From contig OW051469.1 of NCBI GenBank assembly GCA_932521025.1, positions 8,010,398 to 8,074,397 on the forward strand: a stretch of 64,000 nt of DNA. The letters run 5' to 3'. The stretch's first letter is position 1. Each line of letters begins with the position of its first letter. The notes under the pieces were generated by a model. The model saw nothing but the letters and a program-made list of their open reading frames with translations. It was not told the DNA's origin and did no database searches. This document shows positions 46,867 to 60,364 of this stretch, piece after piece. Made by a program: the position numbers and the translations under genes. This DNA is from Oscheius onirici. Taxonomy: Eukaryota > Nematoda > Chromadorea > Rhabditida > Rhabditidae.

Positions 46867-48153
46867 CTATCTGGTCCCAACCAGAAGCATATTCTCCGGC
46901 GTCACAGAACTCTCGATATACTCTACGAGACGGCACTTGTAGCCCAGCGATCGCAAATACTCGACCCTGCCATATTCCAGAATCTTCTTGGCCATTCGTC
47001 CTCGTCGCAGCTTGTCACGGACTTCATTCTTCATTTCCTCACCTTCCTCGAAACCGCAATTTGACCAGGTTGCCACATGCCGAAGGGCCGCAAAGTCACC
47101 CGCTGTGGCGAGATCATTGTTTTCCAGAAATGACAGGCCACAGTACTCGTCTATTCGACTCTTGTGATTACAGCATGGCGCCAAGACGAATCCCTCAATC
47201 GGTAGGCCTTTCTTGTGGCCGGTACGGAAACAGCGGATAGCTGCGTCGGTTCCACTGCCACAGAGATGCTTCCAGGTGATGGCCACCCGTTTTGCGTCCT
47301 AAAAAGTGTGTTATTATTGTGGAAAACCAACTGTCTGGAGGCCGAGAACTTTGTTTACTGGTGTAATAGAAAGCAATTAAAAGAAATTCAAAACGTACCT
47401 TCAAAGCCGGAACGCTCGCCAAGTCCAGATGTTCTACGGAACATCGCAGTCTGGTGAAGCTGACAGTCGGATCCTCATGCTGAGCGCGATTGTCGTACTT
47501 GTTCCTCATTCCACTGCGATCCACCAAGAGGTAGTGTGCTCGTGGAGCTTTCTTCGACATCCAGTAGGTCAGATATCCCTTTCCGGCACCGAGTTCGACC
47601 ACCACGTTGTCAGAAGAGTCTATCAGAACTTGATTCAGTTGAGCGTGACCGATGATCGAACTTAGTTGTGCTAGCTCCTTTCTGCGATCAGGACCAACTG
47701 CCTCCGATTTGGCTGCTTCAATCTCGCCTACTGAGAGTACCTGGAAGTTGGAGTCAACTCTCAGACGACATCCAGAGAACCAACCTCTTTTGCAATATCC
47801 GCCTCAATCTTCTCATAACACTGGTCAATTTTCTCCATCACGGCTTCAATTTCCTCCGGAGTCGGTCTTCTGTCAATCTTCTCATAAAACTTGGTCTCCT
47901 TGACCACGGCGTTGATGTTCTCCACGATCCAGGGATGCTCTATCACTCGGGCATTGCACTTTTTCAAATGTTTCTCCAGCTCCTTCTGGATAACCGTATG
48001 TTTGGGGTCGTTGGGACAGGTGATTCTTGTCTCGTTGTTCACGGAATGGACAGCATGTTCTCCACAATAGAGGTTTCCTTGCTTTACCAGCATCCGACAG
48101 CCTCTCTTCTTCTTGGGAAGGACGTAGGCGCAGCGGAAAAGATCGTCATCCAT
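46867..48153 (-). CDS. TRM13-type tRNA 2'-O-methyltransferase
   Basis: It methylates the ribose of nucleotide 4 in the acceptor stem of certain tRNAs. The order is typical: an N-terminal CCCH zinc motif (RCAYVLPKKKRGCRML, then GNLYCGEHAV); a CHHC zinc finger (CPNDPKHTVIQKEL followed by EKHLKKC); a helical linker; the SAM-binding motif I VVELGAGKGYLTYWMSKKAP; and the family catalytic segment VLAPCCNHKSRIDEYCGLSF. It ends EYIESSVTPENMLLVGTR. The start MDDDLFRCAY is at 48153 and the stop TAG at 46867-46869. Introns are 44 bp (about 47758-47801) and about 100 bp (near 47300-47398). AATAAA follows on the minus strand near 46815. It is intact, about 385 residues, within the normal range. Confidence 0.92.
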
Positions 48154-48609
48154 CTAGGAATATTTTTTTTGCGAAGTGATTCTTAAAAAGAAAATTGAGA
48201 AGAGCTTCGCTTTATGTGCACTTTAGGAGTTTTTGTTTGGAGCAAGAAGCGGAGACAGAGAGACAGTCCAAGGCACTATTTTACCTCTATCTATCTAACA
48301 AATTCGACTAGCCAGATTACTTGATTTTGAAAGTTTTATTGGGACATACAAATTTATTTACAAAACGTTTACCAAAAAAGGAGGGATCCGCTCGGCGTTT
48401 TATAGAAGAAGAAGCTCCTATATAATCCCTCGCTGAGATGAAGAAGAAACCGTCGACGACGTATTTACAATTTTTTTGACTCGCGCTCTGTCTAGAGAGT
48501 TACAAAAAGTGAAAACGCGGAAAGGGAGCTATAGGTACAGAAGCTGAAGAAGGGGGGACGTTGAGGGTTGATCCGGTAGACACGTAGAGCAGGGGGAAGA
48601 GGGTCTTCT

Positions 48610-51403
<2,794 letters not shown>

Positions 51404-53927
51404 TCAGTATCGACGTGAAGAAGATCCGTGGCGGGAGTGTTTGTAACGATCGCGTTCCTCTTCATGATCCTGTAGTCTGGATCCAGATCGCCTTTTCGGT
51501 CTCTGGAGACCATGTTCCCGCTCGTCAATCTCCCTCATCCGTCCTTCCAGCCATGTTCTTGTACTGAAAATTGAAGTTTAAAGAGTGAAACAAGGCTAAA
51601 AATGAGTGAACGACTGCATTTTTAAACAAATTGGTGACTGAACAGGAATCAAAAAAGACAGTCGCATAACACCCAATGTACAAAAAGGCTACCTTTGCAA
51701 GTCTGCGGTAGGCATCCTACGGATCATCTTCTCCACGCCTTTTTTGTATCTGTCGAGTCGTCGATGCGAGTAACGGCAATCATCACCAGCCTCACCTTGT
51801 TGGCTAACCGGCGATCGTCCAGTATTGGACTCATGGTCGACGACGACGGGAAGATGTTCTTGCTGATGCGGACTCACTTCGAAAGGACGCTTCGGTCGCT
51901 CAGGCGTGGCGAAAGTTTCTCTGGCTCTGCTGGAAGATGAAGGACCGTCATCTAGTACAATAGGAGCTCTAAAACTAACATTTTACAAAACTAAGGAAAT
52001 ATTACTCGGAATTTCCTGGTTGATTCGGCTCCGAGCCGCTGTCATCGATGGTGAATACCTGCGCAATCTGTGGCGGAATAGTGGGCGGGGGCGGAAGGAG
52101 AGGAGCAGGACGATGAGTGAATCCTGACACAGCTTCAATTCCATAGCCGATCGTAGTATTTTGGAAGAATGGAGGCAGCTGGAAGTTGGCAAGACAGGCC
52201 GGGCGGGCGAAGAGAGCCTCATTTCTGTCAGGGGATTCTCTGTGCCCTTCCTGAAAATATTCGATTACAAAACGTCGAATTTGGGGATTTCAGCAGGATT
52301 GATCCATCTGGGCAGGTATAACCACGACTGGCCATCTGATTCTGCTGGAGAAACTCAAACAATGTTTTAAAGGTAAAGGAAATTCAAAAAAACGAATCAA
52401 AGACTAGGACGTACTCTGACATAGTTGCTTTCTGGAAGGACTCTTCGCGGTGCTGATAGGTTCTCGACGACCATTACATCATCTTCGTCGGCATCGACGG
52501 TTATCGGCTCGTCGTCTAGGGTAACCACTTCTGGAGGAAGGTTAAGTCCGCCGACGGCGAAATCACTGAGCTGTCCGGCAACGTTTGGCAACCTAGAAAG
52601 TGCATTTTTTAAGGAAAAGGAAGAGAAAGCTCACTTGTAGCACGAGATTGCGAAATACTCTTCTTCGGTGAGTCGACTGGCGGCGAAGTTGAACAGTTCA
52701 TGTTGGAGCTGTTCAGCTGTAGACATCGTGAGCCCCATCTCGACGACGAGCATCGTGTGAAGCGTTGGCGTGTGAATGGATACATCCTTCAGCCGGTTGA
52801 AGATCACATTTGCCATTGTCTCTCTGTCCCTTTTCGTACGATACAAACCGAATCTGGCCTGAAATATAACATTCTAAACAAGGAGATAGGAAAAATGTTC
52901 GTTTTGACAACCGTCTCATAAACATTGGTCACTTTTCAGCCAAGTTTTATGGGACGGCAATAATATTTCATTGACTACGTTGGAATAACGAAAGGTAAAA
53001 ACTAACGTAGGTCACGTAGTCGAGCTCCTTCTGAATGAACGGGCAGAGCCGCGCCGACTCGGCCTCATCATTTTCTCGCACATTTCTCGGCCTGTAACTT
53101 GTCCCGATTCCCTCAGAGGCCGAGTACCAGTTGCAGTTGTACTTGTAGATCAGTTTGCGGAAGTGGCGATTCGAGACGATTGTCTTCCTATCCGTCTCGT
53201 CCAGCAGGACATTGAGTGAGTTCTGCGCCTCGACCATCTCCTTGTACCTTCTCCTCTGGTCATTAGTTTGAGTTCTTCTGCCTAATCGTCCGCGCGGCAT
53301 CAACGAAGGGAAACTGAACCCGATATTTTGGCGGAAACAGTTAATAGACAAACCTGTTGATTCGTTCAATCTCGAGCTGGTATTCGTGCTTGGCCCTGCG
53401 GATGATGGCCCGCTCCAGCGTCAGTGGGACATTCTGGCCGGCTTGTAGGCGGTCTCGTTTCTCCTTGGCCTTGATAATCTCCGTGATTTGTATGCTAAAA
53501 ATATTTTTGTTATGAAAATAGGTAAAACATACGTGTACTCGCCAGGCTTTCCCTCGTTGACAATAATGTGATCCTTCGGCGCGGCTCGACAGGTACAACA
53601 AGACATGGCATGCTCCAGCCACACCCTCATACAATCCAAATCTATTGGGTGGTTGCAGGTGTCCAGCCGGGTCGGATTGGTGATTCTGAAAGCAAATAGA
53701 AAGTTTCAGAAAGTTTTTAGAAGATTTACGTTTGGTAGCAGATCAGGCATTTTTCCTCCGGGTCCTGTTGTGCCTCCTCCTCCGGCTCCCTTTTCACTAT
53801 CACGACTTTTGAAGTCACGGATTTTACTAACAGTTGATTTTTTTAGATAAATAACAAAACACTAACGTTGTTCGTCTTCCGGCTCCCGTTTAATCTGCGC
53901 CATATTGGTTGAGCTTCTAGTTCTCAT
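51404..53927 (-). CDS. TOPORS-like RING E3 ubiquitin/SUMO ligase
   Basis: A nuclear protein of the topoisomerase I-binding RING family. The start MRTRSSTNMAQIKREPEDEQ is at 53927, directly behind TTTTTTAG. The RING finger runs CLICYQT, ITNPTRLDTCNHPIDLDCMR, SCCTC. The ligand positions are C-C-C-H-D-C-C-C: an Asp occupies the usual fifth Cys. Downstream are the family hallmarks: RHFRKLIYKYNCNWYSASEG, GTSYRPRNVRENDEAESARL, CPFIQKELDYVTY, then a helical block (MSTAEQLQHELFNFAASRLT). Two acidic SUMO-interacting-like patches follow (PEVVTLDDEPITVDADEDDV). The C-terminal part is basic and RS/ER-rich, ending SSSRRY at TGA 51404-51406. The exon chain is assembled by eye and a few boundaries in 51.5-52.4 kb are uncertain. 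The family assignment is fairly safe. Confidence 0.75.
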
Positions 53928-54192
53928 CCTAAAAAAAGCAAACATTAGAAAAGTGAGGAAAAAGGAGAAAAGAGGATAAGGCCATAAACGAGGTCGCCTA
54001 AAACCCATGGGGACAACAACTGATGCTCGCTTTGCGTACGGCGTTAGGTGGAAAATGAGTTGAGCAAACAAAAAAGTTTCGAATAGAGATTGCGAAAGCT
54101 GACGAGAAATTCGAAAAAGCTATCGAAAATAAGATAGCAGCCATGAGAAAATGGTCTCACAAAGTGTGATCAAAAAAAGATAAAAAAAAGTG

Positions 54193-54225
54193 CGCTCCAC
54201 AGACTGTAGCCCAGTCTGTGGAGCG
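54193..54225. other. Perfect 14 bp stem hairpin in a divergent promoter region
   Basis: CGCTCCACAGACTG (54193-54206) and CAGTCTGTGGAGCG (54212-54225) are exact complements around the loop TAGCC. It lies about 270 bp upstream of the TOPORS-like gene and 540 bp upstream of the gene at 54762. It could be a short palindromic repeat element or an RNA hairpin; no transcript evidence is visible. Confidence 0.6.
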
Positions 54226-54761
54226 TCAAAATCTAGCAAAAGTGTGTGAGAGGTTATGGGAAAAACGGAGAAGGAGGGAGAACGGAAAATCTAATGAATG
54301 GTCCTAAAATAGTGCGTAAACAATCCATGTCAAGCAGAAATCGATCGAACAGCATGCTCTTTACCAAACACAGTTTAAACAAGACAAAGATACGCAGCAA
54401 AATCAACAAACTGAAGAGCAAAAACTAGCAGCAACACGACCACTAGCTGAACGCTTACATTTTTGGAATTAGTGTTTGTTGTTTCAAAGGACTGATGGAT
54501 GATTGGCTTTCGCTTCGAGACCTAAAAGAATTCTGAGGGAAAAAACAATTTCAAGTTCAAATTTTTCTCGATTTTTGCTTTCTTCTCCGCAGCAATTCTC
54601 TTTAGTTTTCGAATAGTTTTCGTTGCTCGATCGCTAAAAACGTTCCACATGTAAAATGAAAAGTTCGGCTCTAAACGTGAAGCCAAAATGAAAACCTATT
54701 TGTGAACATCTGAATAACAAAAACCTGCCAATATTGCTCACAATGCACAAAACTGCTTCAG

Positions 54762-57508
54762 ATGACCAATAGTCCTCCGCGAATCCTGAAAAGGTTTTCC
54801 GAGCCACTTGGCTACGTGCCAGAAGAAGATACAGACGTAGTAGACGGCGGCAAAGCAGCCAAAAAGTTCCTCAACATCCTTCTTTCCAAATTACGGGCAA
54901 CCGTGACAATCCTCACAGCTCCAGGTTACTTGTTTACGCCAATCTCACTAAATTGTGTTCATAATGCCGCCATCAAATGTTTTTCACCGGGCGAAAGAAA
55001 TGGGTCGTCGCCGAACACACTTTCGAGCCGGGAAATGGGTAAACTATAGATCAAGCAGTGTCAAAATTCCATTTTTAGGTCGCTGTACGTTGATGCGGTG
55101 CTGGCAAACATATTTCTCGACAATTTACTCGAATTTATCGGCGATGACGGTCACATCAAGGGGATTTTGTCCCAGAAAGAGGTTATCCTCGTTTTCAGCT
55201 AAAAATAAGCTTTTTTTAAGGAAAATATGAACATTTTAGCCGACCACATTGCCACCGTATTAAAGCCCTTCCTTGTCGCCGGAATCCTTGGCGATCCAGC
55301 GAGAATAAGAACAATTTGGGCATTTTATAGGCCAGTCTGCGAGGTAGCGATGGTAAATTGCTGCTTTTCCTACCAAAAGATCGTTTTTAGGAGCTCCAAA
55401 ACTTAGAACATGGCATACAGGAGCGTCTCAGACCAGCCTGGGACTATATCACCGCTCCCGGACATCAGAAACCCGCTATAATTCAACTCTTCGACTCCGG
55501 AGACTTTCCCTGGCCGTCAAACTTCCTCAAAATACCGATACCTGCCACGGTTAGCTTATTTTTTTGCGGAAAAAGCAGAAAACCAAATTTAGGCCATAGA
55601 GCACAGTCCCTTGATCCCGATTCACGTCAAGGACTTTCTTTCGGCCTTCAGCTCCCGTCTTGGCCAGAATTTTAGCATCGAGATGCTGGATCCAGGCAGC
55701 AGAGGTAAGATCCCATGACTATGTTTGCAGTCCCAAAGTGATTTGAATCGTTACATAAAATCACGACCCATTTTTGAAAACTGAAAATCTGAGGATTAAG
55801 TTCCTCGAAGTGTTCCTTTTTATCAAAACATCACTTCCCAGACGAATACGATCACAGCCATAGAGAGAAGATTGTTATGTCAGTCTATAATTGGAGCTGG
55901 ATCGCTGCCTCGTCTCTCCACCTCAGCTTGAGCAATAACATTGACGACAGACGGTATTATTTTCCTCATAAAATCACCTAAAATTGAATTTCAGACGAGA
56001 ATTACGTCTGTTTGAATCCGACCTGGCCGTTCGAATGTACAGGACGCTGCTCAACAGAATATTTCTTCCGGCCAGCCTTGTCAAAAATCTTGAAGTTGCC
56101 GAGAAAAATACCGTCAAGGGAATTGCCGAAGCCGTCGTCCGACTTCTAGAAAAACACCGCGACTTTGAATTCAAATTTGGTACTTTCCTGCCTTTACTGT
56201 AATTTTCCGACTTTTAGAAACTGAAGCATGGAAATCGTCCGAATGGAAGAGACTGATGAAACAGTTCTGGAGGGACAGAGAAGCTGAGGAGGGAAATAAC
56301 AAAAAAATGAAGACGGAGACCATAATCAATCGAATTGTTTGCTTTTCCACACAATTATGACTAGAAAATTTTTTTAGTCTGCTGGCCGCGAAATTCCAGA
56401 CGTCATAATGGAGTCCAGCCAGTCTTCCGAGTCCATGAGTGAAAATGACGACGATTTAAAGGAAAATGAACCTATAAAAGAGGATTTATGGTCAGTAGCA
56501 TAGCAAGAAATGGGTAGAATCTATAGAACTCACATGACGTAAAGACGACAGTTCGTCGTAGTCAATAGCCTGGACCGTTCTTTCAAACGTTGAAGCTAGA
56601 AGAATAGATCTGGCAAGTTGGAAAGCTTTCAAAAACAGTAAGAAAAAACCTGTTTTATAAGCTAGAAGAAGGACTAGTGTTTGGTTTTTGTACAAACTGC
56701 ATGAAGTTTGACTGCGGAACTAAAAACTTGACTATTGTACTCTTTGGTTCGTCTGGCTGCCTGTCAGACCATTGACTAAAAAATAGCATATTCCACCCGA
56801 TCTCGGCTGTATTCTAACTGCTAAAAACTGATTTGCAGCAACTTGACGACCTCCGAGCATCAAGAGCAAGATGAGCACGAGTTCGATATTCTGACGACGG
56901 AAGACAGCGTCGAATGTCGTCTCTCGATAACGGAAATCGACGGCCATGACTTCAGAGGACTCGAATCTCAGCGCCTGTTTATAAATCGCATTCTCACTGC
57001 TCTCGGAGCCGAACTTGTATTGAAGGCTGATGCCAGTAAGTTTTACCTTCTTTTTAGCAGAATCTCTACTCAGAAAATGCTTTCGAAGCGGACAGAATCA
57101 CGATGGAAATACGAAAAGACGACGACTCGATGTATCAGACGGAACTGCGAACGAACATCCCGGAGAGACTGCTGGAGCAGGGAATTCAGTCTCTGGTCAA
57201 GTCTTTCGAGCAGCGGATGCTAATCTCGTCAGAGGAGATCAAGGCTCTTCTCAATGGCGAAGAGGTAGGTTTTACTACTTTTTGGAGGCCAGGAGGATAC
57301 CAAATTTAACCTCACAACATGACAAAATAAAAAAATTTCAAGTGCTTTGCGACTGGTGGCGATGCACAACGTTTTCTGATTCTCAACTGCTTATTTTCCC
57401 CCAAATCCGCTTCTATATTCTTCCCAAAAACTAAAAATGCTTATTTTTCAGGCTACCGAGGAGATGATCGTCGCCATCGTCGAGGAATGTGACGGCAGCC
57501 GAATGTGA
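54762..57508 (+). CDS. Conserved-looking multi-exon protein, unrecognised; one apparent 1 bp frameshift
   Basis: The start MTNSPPRILKRFSEPLGYVP at 54762 directly follows a TTCAG acceptor. The first exon continues GGKAAKKFLNILLSKLRATV and ILTAPGYLF. At about 54975 the frame must shift by one (T run in AAATGTTTTTCACC) to continue FTGRKKWVVAEHTFEPGN and then SLYVDAVLANIFLDNLLEFI. The rest splices cleanly: HIATVLKPFLVAGILGDPAR, ERLRPAWDYITAPG, IIQLFDSGDFPWPSNFLKIP, RLFESDLAVRMYRTLLNRIF, VKGIAEAVVRLLEKHRDFEF. An acidic serine-rich linker follows (SSQSSESMSENDDD), and then NIPERLLEQGIQSLVKSFEQ. The end is EECDGSRM (TGA 57506-57508). It is mainly helical with no obvious catalytic motif, signal peptide or membrane segment. 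I do not recognise the family. Confidence 0.65.
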
Positions 57509-57644
57509 TATGATTTCCCTCCCCAACTTTCTATACCACTGGTATGATGCCAGTCTTTCCCATTTTGTCACTTTTTTGTTATTAAACGTTATCCTTCACG
57601 CCAGACCTATGAAAGTCGCAGTGAAATCGCTGAGAGCTTGGAAG

Positions 57645-57671
57645 TTTGCGGGAATTTTGAATTCCCGCAAA
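57645..57671. repeat. 12 bp palindromic stem TTTGCGGGAATT/AATTCCCGCAAA
   Basis: A perfect inverted repeat around the loop TTG lies between the gene at 54762 and the PI4KB locus. It resembles the short dispersed palindromes common in nematode genomes. Confidence 0.55.
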
Positions 57672-57879
57672 TTTTGAATGTGCTCAAAAGTGGGGCGAAA
57701 AAAGTGGACACGCAGTTTGCATTGCCATAACACGCTATGTTGTTTTGCTATCTTATCATTTTAGCGCCTGAACTTTTTTCAAATGATTGGAAGCCTGCTT
57801 TCAGAAACCGGTGCAAAATATGTATTAGTCGTGAACTATTCACCATTTACTCGTTTATAAGCTAAACATCATATTTTAG

Positions 57880-60364
57880 ATGGAAGAAGTCTTGGCAAAA
57901 CGAAAAAAGACGGAGCTTGATAGACATCTGGAGTGCGAAGTCAGTTTGTCCCTTATTTTGAAAGCCAGACGAATTTGTAGACATACGAAGAAGAGTATTC
58001 AGCTCCGCTCCTAATGAGGCTCTTCACATCTGACCATTTCTCTCCATATATTGCCGTACAATACCTATTTTCGGAAAAAAATCACGATATTCGCATCTAC
58101 CTCGGCTCTAAACTTCGGATTTCCTACAGAGGATCTCGACTTCTACCTGCCGCAGCTGACCAACATGTACATCACGGATAAGCATATTGTCGAAGCTCTT
58201 CGACCCTATTTTGAAGAAAGGTTATTAAAATTGTTCGCCATTATTAGAGCATCAATTTCAGGTGCAGAGAGGGTGTCTATTTTGCTGCTCTTTCGTTATG
58301 GCTGCTGGAGTCGTTCGGCATTAATCGACCGCTGTCGCCGGACAAAAATCGCGTTCATGGCCAATTATTGCAGTATTTGTTCTATTTGTATCTATTAACC
58401 GAAAGCTTAGACTTGAGATTGAGCGAAGTTTCAAGAATCATGGCTCCGTTTGTCATTGCATAAAACATCGCCGAATGGAAGAATGTCACTGTGATGCGAA
58501 TCGACTGACAGTTGAGCGTGAATTTCTACGTCTCTTGATGTCGATCGGCAATAAACTCACAGAAGAGCCGACGAAAAAGGAAAGGTTTCTTTTTTGTTAG
58601 TTTCCCAACGAAATGCAGCTTCAGACTCGGCGGCTAGTAACCGAGTTGTTGCGACTGAACATGAGTCTACTGGCCAGAATTTCAATTCCGTTCAGCAAAG
58701 ATCACGTTGTCTTGAGAATTCCTTCTACAAATAGCTGTGTTTTGAACAGCAAGGACAAGGTGAACTGATTCTTTTACTTGCACAAAAACGCTGAGTTTTA
58801 GGCTCCCTACTGCATGTACGTCGAGGTTTTACGCTGCTCCGACATGGACACGGTCGAGCTGCTAAAAAATCTAAACGATGCACACAACAAGCTCGTCTTG
58901 CAAAACATCGTCTTCGACCGCACCACTACAGGAGAATACGAGTTATTCCGCACCAGATGAGAGCATGGCAGCTGAAAAAATGGAGCCGATTGAGATTGTC
59001 GAAGATCACGAAGACTTGGTTTTATCTGTAATATCTACACCGTTTACACATTCCTTTTTTGTTCAGAAATTTCATGAGACTTGCCCTGATTCCGCATGGG
59101 ACACGATGACGATGGAGAGTGCTAACTCAAAGCCAGTGCTTCATCATGGCCGTCTACCTTTGCAGTCGCAAGAGTTTGGAAGACGGCTGAAGTCAGCAGC
59201 AAGATGGGTCAACAGTAAAATGCCAAGACGAAAACTAACACAGGTACCCTTTGTCTGTTTCTTTTTTTTTCATCACGACAATCAGATGCGGCCACATCCG
59301 GATGACTCATCAGCTTCGACGATGAGTGAGCCGTGGGAAGAGAACCGGGAACCGATTCGGCAAGAAAGTCCTTACGGTCGACTGCCGAACTGGGATCTGA
59401 TACCGGTCATTGTCAAAAGTGGCGACGATCTGGCACAGAAACTTCCTGCCTATCAGTTACTAGAGACCCTGAAAGTTGTATGGGAAGAGGAGAATGTCAG
59501 CCTCTATCTTTGGCCCTACAAAATTGTGGTCACATCACCGAGTTCCGGTCTAATTGAGCCGGTCGTGGATGCATGTTCTTTACATCAGGTTTATTGCTCC
59601 GTGTTTAAAAGTCTGGTCATTTTTCAGATCAAGCGAGATCAGCAGTCACTTCTAACTGAGCAGAGCCGCTTCGGATCACCGTCTCTAATGGCACATTTCG
59701 TATAAACGTACGGTCACAGGAACACTGGAAGCTATCACACGGCTCAGAAGAATTTTATCGATAGCTGTGCTGCCTACTCCCTCATCTGTTATTTCCTCCA
59801 GGTTAAAGACAGGTAACTTCTTGTCATTTGTATCGAGAGACACCATTTTCAGACACAACGGAAACTTGACGCCGATAGACACATGATTCACATTGATTTC
59901 GGCTTTATCCTCTCCGTATCACCCCAAAATCTAGGAGACGTCTCCCTTCAAATTGACATCTGAAATGAGTCAGTTTTCTCTAAATTCGCCTCGAAAAATA
60001 CCTCATTTTCAGTCGAGGTCATGGGCGGAGTAGATTCAGACTTCTTCCTCTACTTCAAATCGCTTCTCCTAAAGGGACTCATCGCCGCCAGAAAACATCA
60101 CGATCGCATAATGACAATTATGGAAATAATGTACAAAGGATCTTCGTTGTCCTGTTTTCGAGGCGGCGTAGCGGCAATCAAAGCCATGAGAGACCGCTTC
60201 CATATGACCTACACGGACGAGCAGCTGCGATATTTGGTATTTTTCTAGCTTTTTCAATCGAAAACGACAAAATTTAGGTTGAAACTCTCGTATCGCAAAG
60301 TCTAGACTCACTGACGACACGACTCTACGACAACTTCCAGTATTACACCAACGGAATCCTTTAG
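57880..60364 (+). pseudogene. pifk-1: Phosphatidylinositol 4-kinase beta locus with multiple lesions
   Basis: PI4KB makes phosphatidylinositol 4-phosphate at the Golgi. The lipid-kinase-unique helical part (RIYLGSKL, DLDFYLPQLTNMYITDKHIV), the pre-kinase part (HCDANRLTVEREFLRLLMSI, FSKDHVVLRIPSTNSCVLNS) and the kinase domain are all recognisable. In the kinase domain: YGRLPNWDLIPVIVKSGDD, YKIVVTSPSSGLIEPVVDAC, HMIHIDFGFILS, VMGGVDSDFFLYFKSLLLKG. The C-terminus is LTTRLYDNFQYYTNGIL. Reading is broken: a 2-base shift after YLGSKL (about 58109); one-base mismatches near 58410 and 58585; an in-frame TAA at 59703-59705 where human PI4KB has Gln; frameshifts between RHNGN and LDADRHM (about 59853) and between QNLG and ETSPFK (about 59936); and a lost donor near 59963. 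It is either a recent pseudogene or a poorly assembled functional gene. Confidence 0.8.

Noticed and set aside
56492-56695. Minus-strand ORF inside an intron of the gene at 54762
   Set aside because: AT-rich, hydrophobic by composition, with no start context or family features.
59700-59719. A 20-base intron (GTATAAACGTACGGTCACAG) to remove the PI4KB stop
   Set aside because: It is too short to splice, is not a multiple of three and puts the conserved TAQKNF segment out of frame.
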